This document shows, one piece after another, positions 10,401-19,707 of a DNA stretch of 64,000 nt. The position numbers and the translations under genes were made by a program. Every line of letters starts with the position of its first letter. The stretch's first letter is position 1. The DNA is taken from positions 434,001-498,000 of the forward strand of contig NZ_JAIMCA010000003.1 of NCBI RefSeq assembly GCF_025499465.1, given 5' to 3'. The stretch is from Allobosea sp. BH3. Lineage in GTDB: Bacteria > Pseudomonadota > Alphaproteobacteria > Rhizobiales > Beijerinckiaceae. The notes beneath the pieces were generated by a model that was given only the letters and a program-made list of their open reading frames with translations, did not search any database and was not told the origin of the DNA.

Positions 10401-11360
10401 TCAGCGTGTGGTCGGTGCACCAGCGGCCCGCGCGCCCGCGACCTGCTGACGCTCGACCAGAGCCAGCGCCGCCGTGCGGTCTGCCGTGGAGGCGGCCGTG
10501 AAGGCGGCGTCGTAGCGCTCGAGTATCCAAGCCTCGCGGGCCGGATCGGCGCCCTCGCGGGCGAGCGAAAGCCACATCAGCCCGAGCACCGGCTGCCGCG
10601 GCACGCCTTCGCCACCGCGGATCAGCATCTCGCCGAAGGCCGCGCGGGCGGGCGCATGGCCCTTCTCCGCCGCGAGCTTCATCCAGCGCGCCGCTTGGCG
10701 CGGATCGCGGGAGGTGCCCTGCCCCTTCATGTAGAGGCGCGCAAGGTTGTACTGCCCGTCCGGATCGCCGAAATACGACGCCGCGTAGTGGAACATGTCG
10801 AAGGCGCGGTCGGGATTGGGCTTCACATAGGAACCCTTGATCCCGTCCGAGAAATAGCTGCCGAGCGCGACGAAGGCGCTGCCGACGATGCGGCCGTCCG
10901 CCGTGCCCGGAATGGCATCGGCATTATCGTCCGCGATCTTCGAGAAATACTCGAAGGCCTTGAGATCGTTGGCCGAAACGCCCTCGCCCTCGGCATACAT
11001 TTTCCCGAGCTTGTACTGGGCGGTGAGATGGCCCTGCGAGGCTGCGTATTCGAGCGCCCGCACTGCGCCGAGCTGGTTGCCGGCGGAGGAATCGCGCATC
11101 CAGGCCCGGATCGCGTCGCGGGCGCTGCTGAAGGGCACGAGAGGAAGCGCGGAATGCGCCATCGGCGTGTTCGGGGCCGGCGCGCGCGTGGCAGCGCCAC
11201 CGGAATCGCGTGCGGGCTCATCCTCCGGCTCGGCCAGCGTGGCCTCCGGAATCGCCCGTGGCGGCAGCAACGGCCGGCCGCCCGGGAAATCCTGCGCCTG
11301 CGCGGCCATGGGGCCGACGAGCAGCAACAGGCATGCTATGGTTGAGCTAGATGTCCGCAT
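10401..11360 (-). CDS. Sel1-repeat (tetratricopeptide-like) secreted protein
   Basis: This 319-residue protein has a signal peptide (cut near AQAQD at residue 23) and a Pro-rich linker. A run of Sel1-like repeats follows: [14 protein letters not shown] [42 protein letters not shown] and [17 protein letters not shown]. Such repeats act in protein-protein contacts. Its ATG overlaps the ilvD stop by 14 bases, so it is probably translated from the ilvD message although the functions look unrelated. The partner is unknown. Confidence 0.85.
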   Translation of the reverse strand: MRTSSSTIACLLLLVGPMAAQAQDFPGGRPLLPPRAIPEATLAEPEDEPARDSGGAATRAPAPNTPMAHSALPLVPFSSARDAIRAWMRDSSAGNQLGAVRALEYAASQGHLTAQYKLGKMYAEGEGVSANDLKAFEYFSKIADDNADAIPGTADGRIVGSAFVALGSYFSDGIKGSYVKPNPDRAFDMFHYAASYFGDPDGQYNLARLYMKGQGTSRDPRQAARWMKLAAEKGHAPARAAFGEMLIRGGEGVPRQPVLGLMWLSLAREGADPAREAWILERYDAAFTAASTADRTAALALVERQQVAGARAAGAPTTR

Positions 11361-13077
11361 AGCAATGGGTTTCGGCCGCCCCTCCTGGGTGAGTCACGGC
11401 GCCGCCTTTCGCGGAGCCGACCGTTTGCGCGTATTTCCAGAGCGCTCCCGAATTGTAGTCCGTCTTTCTCGGCGTCCAGGCCTCACGACGCGCTAGAAGT
11501 TCGGCATCAGAAAGGCGGACTGCGAGCTTTCCTGTGATGGCGTCGAGCTCGATGATGTCGCCGTCCCGGATGAGCCCGATCGGCCCGCCGACAGCCGCTT
11601 CGGGGCCGACATGGCCGACGCAGAAGCCGCGTGTCGCGCCCGAAAAACGGCCATCGGTGATGAGCGCGACCTTGTCGCCCATGCCCTGGCCGTAGAGGGC
11701 TGCGGTGGTCGACAGCATCTCGCGCATGCCGGGGCCGCCCTTCGGCCCCTCATAGCGGATGACGATGACGTCGCCTTCCTTGTAGGTCCGGTTCTTGACG
11801 GCCTCGAAGGCGTCCTCTTCCCGGTCGAAGCAGCGTGCCGGGCCGGTGAAGACGAGCTGGTCCTCGGGCATGCCGGCTATCTTCACGATCGCACCATCCG
11901 GCGCGAGATTACCCTGCAGCCCGACGACCCCGCCGGTCACGGTGATGGGCTTGTCGGCGCGGTAGACGACGTCCTGCTGGTCGTTCCATTTCACCGAGGC
12001 CATGTTCTCGGCGATGGTGCGGCCGGTGACGGTCATGCAGTCGCCATGGAGGTAGCCCGCGTCGAGCAGGCTCTTCATCACCAGCGGGATGCCGCCGACC
12101 TCGAACATGTCCTTGGCGACGTATTTCCCGCCCGGCTTCAGATCGGCGATATAGGGCGTCTTCTTGAAGATCTCGGCGACGGCGAACAGATCGAAGTCGA
12201 TGCCGCATTCATGCGCGATCGCCGGCAGGTGGAGCGCGCCGTTCGTCGAGCCGCCGGTCGCGGCGACGACCATGGCCGCATTCTCCAGCGCCTTGCGGGT
12301 GACGATGTCGCGCGGGCGGAGGTTCCGCGCTATCAGCTCCATCACCATCTCGCCGGCGGTGTAGCAGAAGGTGTCGCGCACATCGTAGGGCGCCGGCGCG
12401 CCGCAGCTATAGGGCAGAGCGAGGCCGATCGCCTCGGCGACCGTCGCCATGGTGTTGGCGGTGAACTGGGCGCCGCAGGAGCCGGAGGACGGGCAGGCAG
12501 CCTCCTCGAGCTCCTTGAGGTCCTCATCCGACATCGCGCCGACGGAATGCTTGCCGACGGCCTCGAACACGTCCTGGACGGTGACGGGCTTGCCCTTGAA
12601 GGTGCCGGGCAGGATCGAGCCGCCATAGATGAAGATCGACGGCACGTTGAGGCGCACCATCGCCATCATCATGCCGGGGAGAGACTTGTCGCAGCCGGCC
12701 AGGCCCACCAGCCCGTCATAGCAATGGCCGCGCATGGTCAACTCGACCGAATCGGCGATGACCTCGCGCGAGGCGAGCGAGGACTTCATGCCCTGGTGGC
12801 CCATGGCGATGCCGTCGGTCACGGTGATGGTGCAGAATTCGCGCGGCGTGCCGCTGGCCGAGGCGACGCCCTTCTTCACGGCCTGGGCCTGGCGCATCAG
12901 CGAGATGTTGCAGGGGGCGGCCTCGTTCCAGCAGGAAGCGACGCCGACGAAGGGCTGCGCGATCTGCTTCGCGGTCATGCCCATCGCATAATAGTAGGAT
13001 CGATGCGGAGCCTTCGCCGGGCCCACGCTCACATGGCGGCTCGGCAGCCTCGACTTGTCGAATACCCGCGCGTCCAT
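11347..13077 (-). CDS. ilvD: Dihydroxy-acid dehydratase
   Basis: This 576-residue iron-sulfur dehydratase forms the 2-oxo acids of valine, leucine and isoleucine synthesis (and the pantoate precursor). Cluster ligands are visible in [22 protein letters not shown] and [15 protein letters not shown]. Also present are [12 protein letters not shown] and the C-terminal [15 protein letters not shown]. The start [15 protein letters not shown] at 13077 is preferred over an in-frame ATG 13 codons upstream (13116), because it has GAAGG upstream and the usual N-terminus. The 292-bp gap upstream (13078-13369) holds its promoter; no leader peptide was recognised. Confidence 0.97.
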   Translation of the reverse strand: MDARVFDKSRLPSRHVSVGPAKAPHRSYYYAMGMTAKQIAQPFVGVASCWNEAAPCNISLMRQAQAVKKGVASASGTPREFCTITVTDGIAMGHQGMKSSLASREVIADSVELTMRGHCYDGLVGLAGCDKSLPGMMMAMVRLNVPSIFIYGGSILPGTFKGKPVTVQDVFEAVGKHSVGAMSDEDLKELEEAACPSSGSCGAQFTANTMATVAEAIGLALPYSCGAPAPYDVRDTFCYTAGEMVMELIARNLRPRDIVTRKALENAAMVVAATGGSTNGALHLPAIAHECGIDFDLFAVAEIFKKTPYIADLKPGGKYVAKDMFEVGGIPLVMKSLLDAGYLHGDCMTVTGRTIAENMASVKWNDQQDVVYRADKPITVTGGVVGLQGNLAPDGAIVKIAGMPEDQLVFTGPARCFDREEDAFEAVKNRTYKEGDVIVIRYEGPKGGPGMREMLSTTAALYGQGMGDKVALITDGRFSGATRGFCVGHVGPEAAVGGPIGLIRDGDIIELDAITGKLAVRLSDAELLARREAWTPRKTDYNSGALWKYAQTVGSAKGGAVTHPGGAAETHCYADI

Positions 13078-13369
13078 TGTCACGTCGCCTTCGTCCCCCC
13101 GAGCCCGGCCTGGCAAAGATGTGCCATGCCGGCCATGTCGGGAGCAACGCTCCGCCCCAAAGCCCCGCTGCGGCGTGGAACCATTTCCATGCCGGTGCGT
13201 TGTGTCCCGTTTTGTCTATATCTCAGGGACTTAACGCGACGTTGTGCTGAGCTTGGTTTGTGGCGGCTTCACGGCGATGACGGCAGCGACAGTAGCCGTG
13301 GTTACCGTTCCCCTGAGACTGTTGCGACGATGTCACAAATATCGAAGCTTCAGGCCGTCTGCCGGTGGC

Positions 13370-13951
13370 TCACAGCACCAGCGGCAGGACGAAGAAACCG
13401 CCGACTACAATCACTAGCAGCGTCAACGCCGCAAACGGCAGGTGCTTCTCGATGAAGATGCGGATGTCGTCGCCATAGTAGCGCAGCGCCACCGCGATCA
13501 TCAGGAAGAAGGTCGCGCGGGAGACCACCATGCCGACCGTGAACTTCCACAGGTCGAAATGCAGGAAGCCGGACATGATCGTGACGATCTTGAATGGAAT
13601 CGGCGTCAGGCCCTTGGTCACGAGCACCCAGAACCAGTAGTCCTGCGAGGTCGAGATCAGGTGCGCCGCCTTGTCCTGAAGGCCGTAGAGGCTGATCAGC
13701 CAGGAGCCGAGCGAGTCGTAGAGCAGCGCGCCGATGGCATAGCCGAGATAGCCACCGAGCACGGCCCCGAGCGAGCAGATCCCCGCATAGAACCAGGCGC
13801 GGTCCGGACGTGCGATGCACATCGGCAGCAGCAGCGGAATCGGCGGCAGCGGGCTGACCGAGCTTTCCACGAAGGTGAGTGCGAAAAGCAGCCAAGGGGC
13901 CGCGGGATGGGATGCGTAGGACACGCACCAGTCATAGGCTCGCTTGAGCAT
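13370..13951 (-). CDS. YqaA family (DedA/SNARE-like) inner-membrane protein
   Basis: This 193-residue protein has several hydrophobic helices and the motifs FVESSVSPLPPIPLLLPM and KGLTPIPFKIVTIMSG. Both show the conserved E..S.. PIP..P and G.TPIP patterns of the VTT/SNARE-associated membrane family (DedA, YqaA). Related proteins act in lipid transport across membranes, but the specific role here is unknown. The start MLKRAYDWCVSYA at 13951 gives a family-typical N-terminus; longer in-frame versions add Arg-rich non-conserved residues. Confidence 0.88.
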   Translation of the reverse strand: MLKRAYDWCVSYASHPAAPWLLFALTFVESSVSPLPPIPLLLPMCIARPDRAWFYAGICSLGAVLGGYLGYAIGALLYDSLGSWLISLYGLQDKAAHLISTSQDYWFWVLVTKGLTPIPFKIVTIMSGFLHFDLWKFTVGMVVSRATFFLMIAVALRYYGDDIRIFIEKHLPFAALTLLVIVVGGFFVLPLVL

Positions 13952-14122
13952 GGGTCCTGAACAGCCGGTCCTTCCGCCGCCACGCAGGTGCATGGCGGAT
14001 TTGCGTCGGGCGCATCTAATAGAGGTCGACGAGAGAACGCCAGTCCTCTCTTCGCTCAGCGTCAATTTGACGACAACGCCGTGGCCGGAATGCGTCGCTC
14101 GGCGTCTGCCCCCGGGCTCGCT

Positions 14123-14210
14123 CGTCATTGCGAGGAGCTACGCGACGAAGCGATCCAAGGGCGGCAGCGCGCTACGTCCCCTGGATTGCTTCGCTTTGCT
14201 CGCAATGACG
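14123..14210. repeat. Dispersed palindromic repeat, family R2 (copy 1)
   Basis: The left arm CGTCATTGCGAGGAGCTACG and the right arm CGCTTTGCTCGCAATGACG form a long imperfect hairpin with GATCCAAGG/CCTGGATTG inside. Copy 2 is at 31440-31530. Confidence 0.8.
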
Positions 14211-14223
14211 GCCCTCGGACCGC

Positions 14224-17043
14224 TCAGGACAACCGCGTCAGCGCCTCGGCGATCTTGAGCTTGCGCGCTTCTGCCGCAGCCTTGCGCTCGCGGTTCTCGT
14301 CGACGATCTCCTCCGGCGCGCGGGCCATGAAATCGGGGTTGCCGAGCTTCTTCTCGACGACCGCGATGTCCTGGTCGAGCTTGGCCAGTTCCTTGGTGAG
14401 GCGCGAGCGCTCCGCATCGAGGTCGATCAACCCGGCGAGCGGCAGTGCCGCGACTTCGCCGCGGACGATGATCTGCGCCGACTGTGCCGGCGCCGCGGTC
14501 TCGAAGGCAATCTCGGAGACGCGCGCGAGGCGCTCGATCATCGGCTGCCAGCTCTCGATGGTGGCGCGCGTCGCGGCCGAGGCGTTGACGAGGACGAGCG
14601 GCGCCTGCGTGCCGGCCGGCACGTTGACCTCCGAGCGAACCGAGCGGATGTCCGAGATCAGATCCACGACGAAACCGATCTCGGCCTCGGCCGCCGCATC
14701 CTTGAGCGCCGACAGCTCCGGCCAGCGCGTCAGGCAGACCAGAGCGTCGTCGCCGGCCGCGAGCTTGCGCGGGGCGCCGGCCTCGGCCTTCTGGGCCCAG
14801 AGTTCCTCGGTGAGGAACGGCATGAACGGGTGCAGCAGCTGGCAGATCAGGTCGATGACGTAGGCGACCGTCGCCTGCGTCTCGGCGCGGGCGGCTGCAT
14901 CGACGCCCTCCCCCTGCAGCACCGGCTTGGCGAGCTCCAGATACCAGTCGCAGAACTGGTTCCAGACGAAGCGATAGGCCGCGCCCGCTGCCTCGTTGAA
15001 CTTGAAGCTCGGGATGCCCGCGGCGATCTCCTCGGCCGCCTGCGCCGCCTCGCTCAGGATCCAGCGATTGAGCGGCTGCTTCACCGAAGCCGGGTCGAAA
15101 CCTTCCGCCCGCGCGCAACCGTTCAGCTCGGCGAAGCGTGCGGCGTTCCAGATCTTGGTCGCGAAGTTGCGGTAGCCCTCGACGCGCGAGGTGGCGAGCT
15201 TGATGTCGCGGCCCTGCGCCGCCATGGCGGCCAGCGTGAAGCGCAGCGCATCGGCCCCGTATTTGTCGACGAGCGTCAGCGGATCGATGACGTTGCCCTT
15301 CGACTTCGACATCTTCGCGCCCTTCTCGTCGCGAACGATGGCGTGGATGTAGACGTCCTTGAACGGCACCTCGTCCATGAAGTTGAGGCCCATCATCATC
15401 ATCCGGGCGACCCAGAAGAAGATGATGTCGAAGGCCGTGACCAGCGTCGCCGTCGGGTAGTAGCGCTTGAGCTCGTCCGTCTCATCCGGCCAGCCCAGCG
15501 TCGAGAAGGGCCAGAGCGCCGAGGAGAACCAGGTGTCGAGCACGTCCTCGTCGCGCGTCAGCGCAACCGGGCCGCCATAATGGCCGACGGCAAGCGCCTG
15601 GGCTGCGGTCTCCGACTCGGCGACGAAGCACTCGCCGTCCGGCCCGTACCAGGCCGGGATCTGGTGCCCCCACCAGAGCTGGCGCGAGACGCACCAGGGC
15701 TCGATGTTCTCCAGCCAGTCGTAATAGACCTTGGTCCAGTTCTCGGGCGTGAACTTCGTGCGGCCGTCGCGGACGGCCTTGATCGAGCGCTCGGCCAGGG
15801 GCTTGACGTCGACATACCACTGGTCGGTCAGCCAGGGCTCGATAACGACGTCCGAGCGGTCGCCATGCGGGACCGTATGGGCATTGGGCTCGACCTTGGC
15901 GAGCAGGCCACGCGCCGCCATCAGCTCGACGACGATGCGGCGGGCAGCGAAGCGGTCGAGACCGTCGAGCGCCAGCGTCTCGGCTTCCGGCTTGGCGCCG
16001 GCGAGGAAATCCTCGTTGCCGGCGAGCGTGATGCGCGCCTCGCCGTCGAGGATGTTGATGATATCGAGCTTGTGACGCTTGCCGACTTCAAAGTCGTTGA
16101 AGTCATGCGCCGGGGTGATCTTCACCGCGCCGGTGCCCTTCTCCGGGTCGGCATAATCGTCCGGCACGATCGGGATGACACGGCCGACCAGCGGCAGCAC
16201 GGCATTGCGGCCGATCAGATAGCCGATCTTCTCGTTGTCGGGATGAACCGCGATGCCGCTGTCGCCCAGCATCGTCTCCGGCCGCGTCGTGGCGACGGTG
16301 ATGAAGGTCGAGGGATCGTTGGCGTCATACGCAACGCCTTCGAGCGGATAGTCGAAATAATAGAGATGGCCGTTCGGATCGCGGCTCAGCACCTTGTCGA
16401 GCTTGGCGGCGTCGAAGGGCTCCTCCCCTCCCCGCTCCCATTTGAAGCTGCCGTTCTTCTCGACCTGAAGCACTTCGAGGTCGGAAATCGCGGTCTGGAA
16501 CTTCGGGTCCCAGTTCACCAGCCGCTTGGCGCGATAGATCAGCCCCTGCTTGTGCAGGCCGACGAAGACCTTGAGGACGGCGGCGCTCAGACCCTCGTCC
16601 ATGGTGAAGCGCTCGCGCGACCAGTCGCAGGACGCACCGAGGCGCCGCAGCTGATTGAAGATTGTGCCGCCCGATTCCTCCTTCCACTTCCAGACCTCCG
16701 ACAGGAAGGCCTCGCGGCCCATGGTCCGGCGGTCGGAGCGGTTCTCGGCGGCGAGCTTGCGCTCGACCACCATCTGCGTGGCGATGCCGGCATGGTCGGT
16801 GCCCGGCTGCCAGAGCACGTCCTTGCCGCGCATGCGCTCGAAGCGGCAGAGCACATCCTGCAGCGTGTTGTTGAGCGCGTGGCCCATATGCAGCGAGCCG
16901 GTCACATTCGGCGGCGGGATCACGATGCAATAGGGTTCGGCGCCGGGCGCGGCGCCCCGGCCCGCCTTGAAGGCCTGCGCCTCGTCCCAGGCCTGGCTGA
17001 TCCGGGCCTCGACGGCTGCCGGCTCGAAAGTCTTGTCCATCAT
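14224..17043 (-). CDS. valS: Valyl-tRNA synthetase
   Basis: This 939-residue class I synthetase charges tRNA-Val. The HIGH-type motif is HMGH at residues 52-55, preceded by PPPNVTGSL. The KMSKS loop is present as KMSKSKGNVIDP. The editing domain and the C-terminal coiled coil (LIDLDAERSRLTKELAKLDQDI) complete the architecture. Two adjacent ATG codons start the gene. It lies downstream of dps behind a terminator. In relatives valS commonly follows popZ directly; here three other genes lie between them. Confidence 0.98.
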   Translation of the reverse strand: MMDKTFEPAAVEARISQAWDEAQAFKAGRGAAPGAEPYCIVIPPPNVTGSLHMGHALNNTLQDVLCRFERMRGKDVLWQPGTDHAGIATQMVVERKLAAENRSDRRTMGREAFLSEVWKWKEESGGTIFNQLRRLGASCDWSRERFTMDEGLSAAVLKVFVGLHKQGLIYRAKRLVNWDPKFQTAISDLEVLQVEKNGSFKWERGGEEPFDAAKLDKVLSRDPNGHLYYFDYPLEGVAYDANDPSTFITVATTRPETMLGDSGIAVHPDNEKIGYLIGRNAVLPLVGRVIPIVPDDYADPEKGTGAVKITPAHDFNDFEVGKRHKLDIINILDGEARITLAGNEDFLAGAKPEAETLALDGLDRFAARRIVVELMAARGLLAKVEPNAHTVPHGDRSDVVIEPWLTDQWYVDVKPLAERSIKAVRDGRTKFTPENWTKVYYDWLENIEPWCVSRQLWWGHQIPAWYGPDGECFVAESETAAQALAVGHYGGPVALTRDEDVLDTWFSSALWPFSTLGWPDETDELKRYYPTATLVTAFDIIFFWVARMMMMGLNFMDEVPFKDVYIHAIVRDEKGAKMSKSKGNVIDPLTLVDKYGADALRFTLAAMAAQGRDIKLATSRVEGYRNFATKIWNAARFAELNGCARAEGFDPASVKQPLNRWILSEAAQAAEEIAAGIPSFKFNEAAGAAYRFVWNQFCDWYLELAKPVLQGEGVDAAARAETQATVAYVIDLICQLLHPFMPFLTEELWAQKAEAGAPRKLAAGDDALVCLTRWPELSALKDAAAEAEIGFVVDLISDIRSVRSEVNVPAGTQAPLVLVNASAATRATIESWQPMIERLARVSEIAFETAAPAQSAQIIVRGEVAALPLAGLIDLDAERSRLTKELAKLDQDIAVVEKKLGNPDFMARAPEEIVDENRERKAAAEARKLKIAEALTRLS

Positions 17044-17060
17044 CGCTTCGCTCGAACGCC

Positions 17061-17086
17061 AAAAGGCCGGGGAACCTGCCCCGGCC
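17061..17086 (-). terminator. Rho-independent terminator of dps
   Basis: An 8-bp stem (17065-17072 GGCCGGGG with 17079-17086 CCCCGGCC) with a six-base loop is followed on the minus strand by TTTT. It lies between dps and valS, which share direction. Confidence 0.75.
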
Positions 17087-17192
17087 GGAAATCATCACGG
17101 GCCAAAAGGTCTTGGGCCCTTAAGAGCCCATGCGGAGCCCGCGCGTCAACGTTTTCCGCAGGCGCGCGGACTCTCTGGCCCGGCAGACCGGC

Positions 17193-17747
17193 TCAAAGGT
17201 TCGACTGCAGGAACCAGAGCGACTTGTCGAGCGCGCGCGAATACCCCGTCAGGATATCGGCGCTGCCCGCGTCGCCGGCCTCGTCGCAGGCGTCGATCGC
17301 CTCGCGGACCTTGTTGCCGGCATCGGCATAGCGCTCGATCAGCGCCTTGAGATGATCCTGCACGGAGACGATCCCGGTCGGATAGGCGGATAGCGAGCTC
17401 GAATCCGCCGTCGCCTGCGTCGTCCCGAGCGCGATGCCGCCGAGCTGGGCGATGCGCTCGGCCATCGTGTCGACGTGGTTATCCAGCTCGCTGCGGAAGC
17501 CGTCCAGCATCTCGTGGATGGCGATAAAGCCCGGCCCTTTCAGATTCCAGTGCGCCTGCTTGGTCGCCAGCGCCAGGTCGATGCCGTCCGCAAGGCGCTC
17601 GTTGAGGAGGCCGACCACCTTGGCCTTGGTGTTCGAGGCCAGATCGATCCGGCTGGACTTCGGGATCTTCGTCGCAGCGGAACTCTTCGACGATGCTGTC
17701 TTGGACGATCCTGTCTTGGTCGCGGATTTGGATGCTGACTTGGCCAT
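17193..17747 (-). CDS. dps: Dps family DNA-binding ferritin-like protein
   Basis: This 184-residue protein has a Lys/Ser-rich flexible N-tail (MAKSASKSATKTGSSKTASS) likely to bind DNA. The ferritin-like Dps core follows, with the dinuclear-site residues in KQAHWNLKGPGFIAIHEMLD and HVDTMAERIAQLGG. Dps protects DNA in starvation and peroxide stress by oxidising and storing iron. The start at 17747 has GGGAGACC upstream; an in-frame extension upstream is not family-like. It is followed by a hairpin terminator. Confidence 0.95.
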   Translation of the reverse strand: MAKSASKSATKTGSSKTASSKSSAATKIPKSSRIDLASNTKAKVVGLLNERLADGIDLALATKQAHWNLKGPGFIAIHEMLDGFRSELDNHVDTMAERIAQLGGIALGTTQATADSSSLSAYPTGIVSVQDHLKALIERYADAGNKVREAIDACDEAGDAGSADILTGYSRALDKSLWFLQSNL

Positions 17748-17968
17748 GGCGGGGTCTCCCAGGGGTCGAAAGCAGGACGGATTGAGCGCGCCTCGCAAGC
17801 CGAACAGCCGGCGCCATCGCGCTACGCGCGAGCCCGCCCGCTGTTCCGCCGCACCGCGAGCCTAACCGGCTGCGTGGTGGACCCGCAATCGGCTCATGCT
17901 TGACGGTGCCTGATGAGGGAACCTGCTGTCCGGCAGCCCGTTGGATCGGCAACAACAGGAGGACCGTG

Positions 17969-18454
17969 ATGAGCCAACGCCATGATCAGGACCGTGTCTG
18001 GGACCTCGTCGACTCGATCAAGTTCGCCATGCTCGTGACCCATGACGGCGATGGTGACCAACTGCGCGCCCGCCCGATGCACGCGCATGGCATCCGGGAG
18101 GAGGATACGATCTACTTCCTCACCGATCGCCGTCACCACAAGGACGACGAGATCCAGGTCAACGAGAACGTCTGCCTCGCTTTCGCCGACACTGGCGGGC
18201 AGCGCTACCTTTCGATCACCGGCACCGCCACGGTGCTGGACGACCGCAAGCGCGTGCACGAGCTCTGGAGCCCGACCAACAAGGCTTTCTGGGACGATGA
18301 GAACGATCCGAACATCCGCGTCCTGCGCGTGCGGCCCGGCATGGCCGAGTTCTGGGACAGCCCGGGGCGGATCGTCACCACCGTCAAGATGGCCGCCGCC
18401 GCGCTCACCGGGGCGAAAATCGAATTCGGAGAGAACCGCAAGGTCGTGCTCTGA
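17969..18454 (+). CDS. Pyridoxamine 5'-phosphate oxidase-fold (general stress protein 26-like)
   Basis: This 161-residue protein shows the split-barrel flavin-binding fold: KFAMLVTHDGDGDQLRARPMHA, IYFLTDRRHHKDDEI, LSITGTATVLDD and the C-terminal VLRVRPGMAEFWDSP. This is the pattern of the general stress protein 26 family. The substrate is unknown. The start at 17969 has a perfect AGGAGG. It is followed 18 bases later by a small membrane-protein gene, probably one operon, divergent from dps. Confidence 0.9.
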   Translation: MSQRHDQDRVWDLVDSIKFAMLVTHDGDGDQLRARPMHAHGIREEDTIYFLTDRRHHKDDEIQVNENVCLAFADTGGQRYLSITGTATVLDDRKRVHELWSPTNKAFWDDENDPNIRVLRVRPGMAEFWDSPGRIVTTVKMAAAALTGAKIEFGENRKVVL

Positions 18455-18472
18455 ACGCCAGAAAGGTGGAAC

Positions 18473-18751
18473 ATGATGATCAGACTACTCGTCCACGGGC
18501 TGGGCGCCTGGTTCGCCGTGGAAGCCGCCTCGGGCCGCTATCCGAGGCCGATCGCCGTCGGCCTGACGATGCTGGTGACCCGGCTCGGCGCGCCGGCGAC
18601 CGCCTTCGCCATGGCTGGCTACGGGCTCAAGCGGCTTCGTGACGCTGGTGCCTTCGAAGGCTGGCGCGGCCTCACTCCGGGCCCGCGCCGCGGGTCCGCG
18701 AGCGCGCAGCGCCGACGCAGCCGGCGGGTACGCTCAACCGGGCCCGGCTGA
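18473..18751 (+). CDS. Small hypothetical membrane protein
   Basis: This 92-residue ORF has a hydrophobic stretch (about residues 28-52) and a basic, Arg-rich tail. AAAGGTGG lies just upstream of its ATG and it follows the PPOX-fold gene by 18 bases, which supports translation. I recognise no family. Confidence 0.5.
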   Translation: MMIRLLVHGLGAWFAVEAASGRYPRPIAVGLTMLVTRLGAPATAFAMAGYGLKRLRDAGAFEGWRGLTPGPRRGSASAQRRRSRRVRSTGPG

Positions 18752-18763
18752 GCCTGCTATTGT

Positions 18764-18796
18764 CTTCAAGCGAAGCGCGCACCGCTTCGCTTGAAG
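18764..18796. terminator. Perfect 14-bp hairpin between convergent genes
   Basis: The arms CTTCAAGCGAAGCG (18764-18777) and its exact complement (18783-18796) surround a five-base loop. There is no T run, but the position between the small membrane gene and convergent popZ fits a bidirectional terminator or a dispersed palindrome. Confidence 0.5.
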
Positions 18797-18870
18797 ATCA
18801 TATGGCAAGACGAGCGAATAAAACGTTCAGATACTTACAGAAATTCGGGCCTGCCTTTGGGCGGCGCGGA

Positions 18871-19512
18871 TCAATTCCGGCCGCCGCGGGCCACGCGTTC
18901 GATCTCGGTGCGGACCAGGCGCTCGACCATCGTCGGCAGATTGTCGTCGAGCCATGCCTTCAGCATCGGCTTCAACATCTCCTTGACCAGGTCCTCAAGC
19001 GTGCGCGCATTGTTACTCAGCACGGTATTGGCGAGATGGCCAAAGGCGTTGGTGACGACGGAACTCGCCTGATCCGACAGGAGGCTCGCCATATCGACGG
19101 CTGGCCCCGCCCCCATCGATGGCAGCGGTGCAGGCGGAGGCGACGGAGGAGCGAATACGGCTGCGGGCGGCGGCTCGGGGGCCGGTGCGGGCGGCGGCGG
19201 ATCGACGAACGCGACGTCGGGCTCTTCCGCCATCGGAGACGGCGCGGGCGTAGCAACGGCCGGCTCGGGGGCAGGCGCTGCGACCAGAGCTGCCTCCGCG
19301 CCGAGGTCCAGGACATCTTCGTCGGCCGCAGTGGCGGTCGCAGGCGCCGGTTCTGGCGCAGGAGCCGCCGCCGCTTCAGCGGGAGCCTCGGCGTCCGTAG
19401 CAGCCGCAGCCTCGCCATCGGCCGGCTTTACGTCGTCGTCCGATATGATCCGACGAATGGAGGCGAGAATTTCCTCCATTGACGGCTCGGTGGGCTTGGC
19501 TTGCGCGCTCAT
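18871..19512 (-). CDS. popZ: Polar organizing protein PopZ (DUF2497)
   Basis: This 213-residue protein has the short N-terminal helix SMEEILASIRRIISDD, a long acidic Pro/Ala/Glu linker, and the C-terminal oligomerisation region RTLEDLVKEMLKPMLKAWLD followed by NLPTMVERLVRTEIERV. This three-part layout is that of PopZ, which forms the pole-localised scaffold of alphaproteobacteria. The start MSAQAKPTEPSMEE at 19512 was chosen over an upstream ATG because it gives the family N-terminus. The pcm-tolC-popZ order is conserved in this order of bacteria. Confidence 0.93.
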   Translation of the reverse strand: MSAQAKPTEPSMEEILASIRRIISDDDVKPADGEAAAATDAEAPAEAAAAPAPEPAPATATAADEDVLDLGAEAALVAAPAPEPAVATPAPSPMAEEPDVAFVDPPPPAPAPEPPPAAVFAPPSPPPAPLPSMGAGPAVDMASLLSDQASSVVTNAFGHLANTVLSNNARTLEDLVKEMLKPMLKAWLDDNLPTMVERLVRTEIERVARGGRN

Positions 19513-19707
19513 GAAAGCCTGACTGTTGAACACCGGGCGCGCCGACAGAATCAACGCCTCTCCGATTGGGGAGTATTCCACGACCTGTCGGCCAGACAAG
19601 GCGACAGGCCGCTATCCCACAGAGAAATCGGAGATGTTGCCCGAATGTGCCTGTGCGCGGCCTGAGCCGCCGCGCACGAACGGCTCACGGCCGCTCAGGC
19701 CGCGTCG

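Noticed and set aside
14830-17331. 833-codon plus-strand frame opposite valS
   Set aside because: Antisense shadow of valS in GC-rich DNA; no family resemblance.
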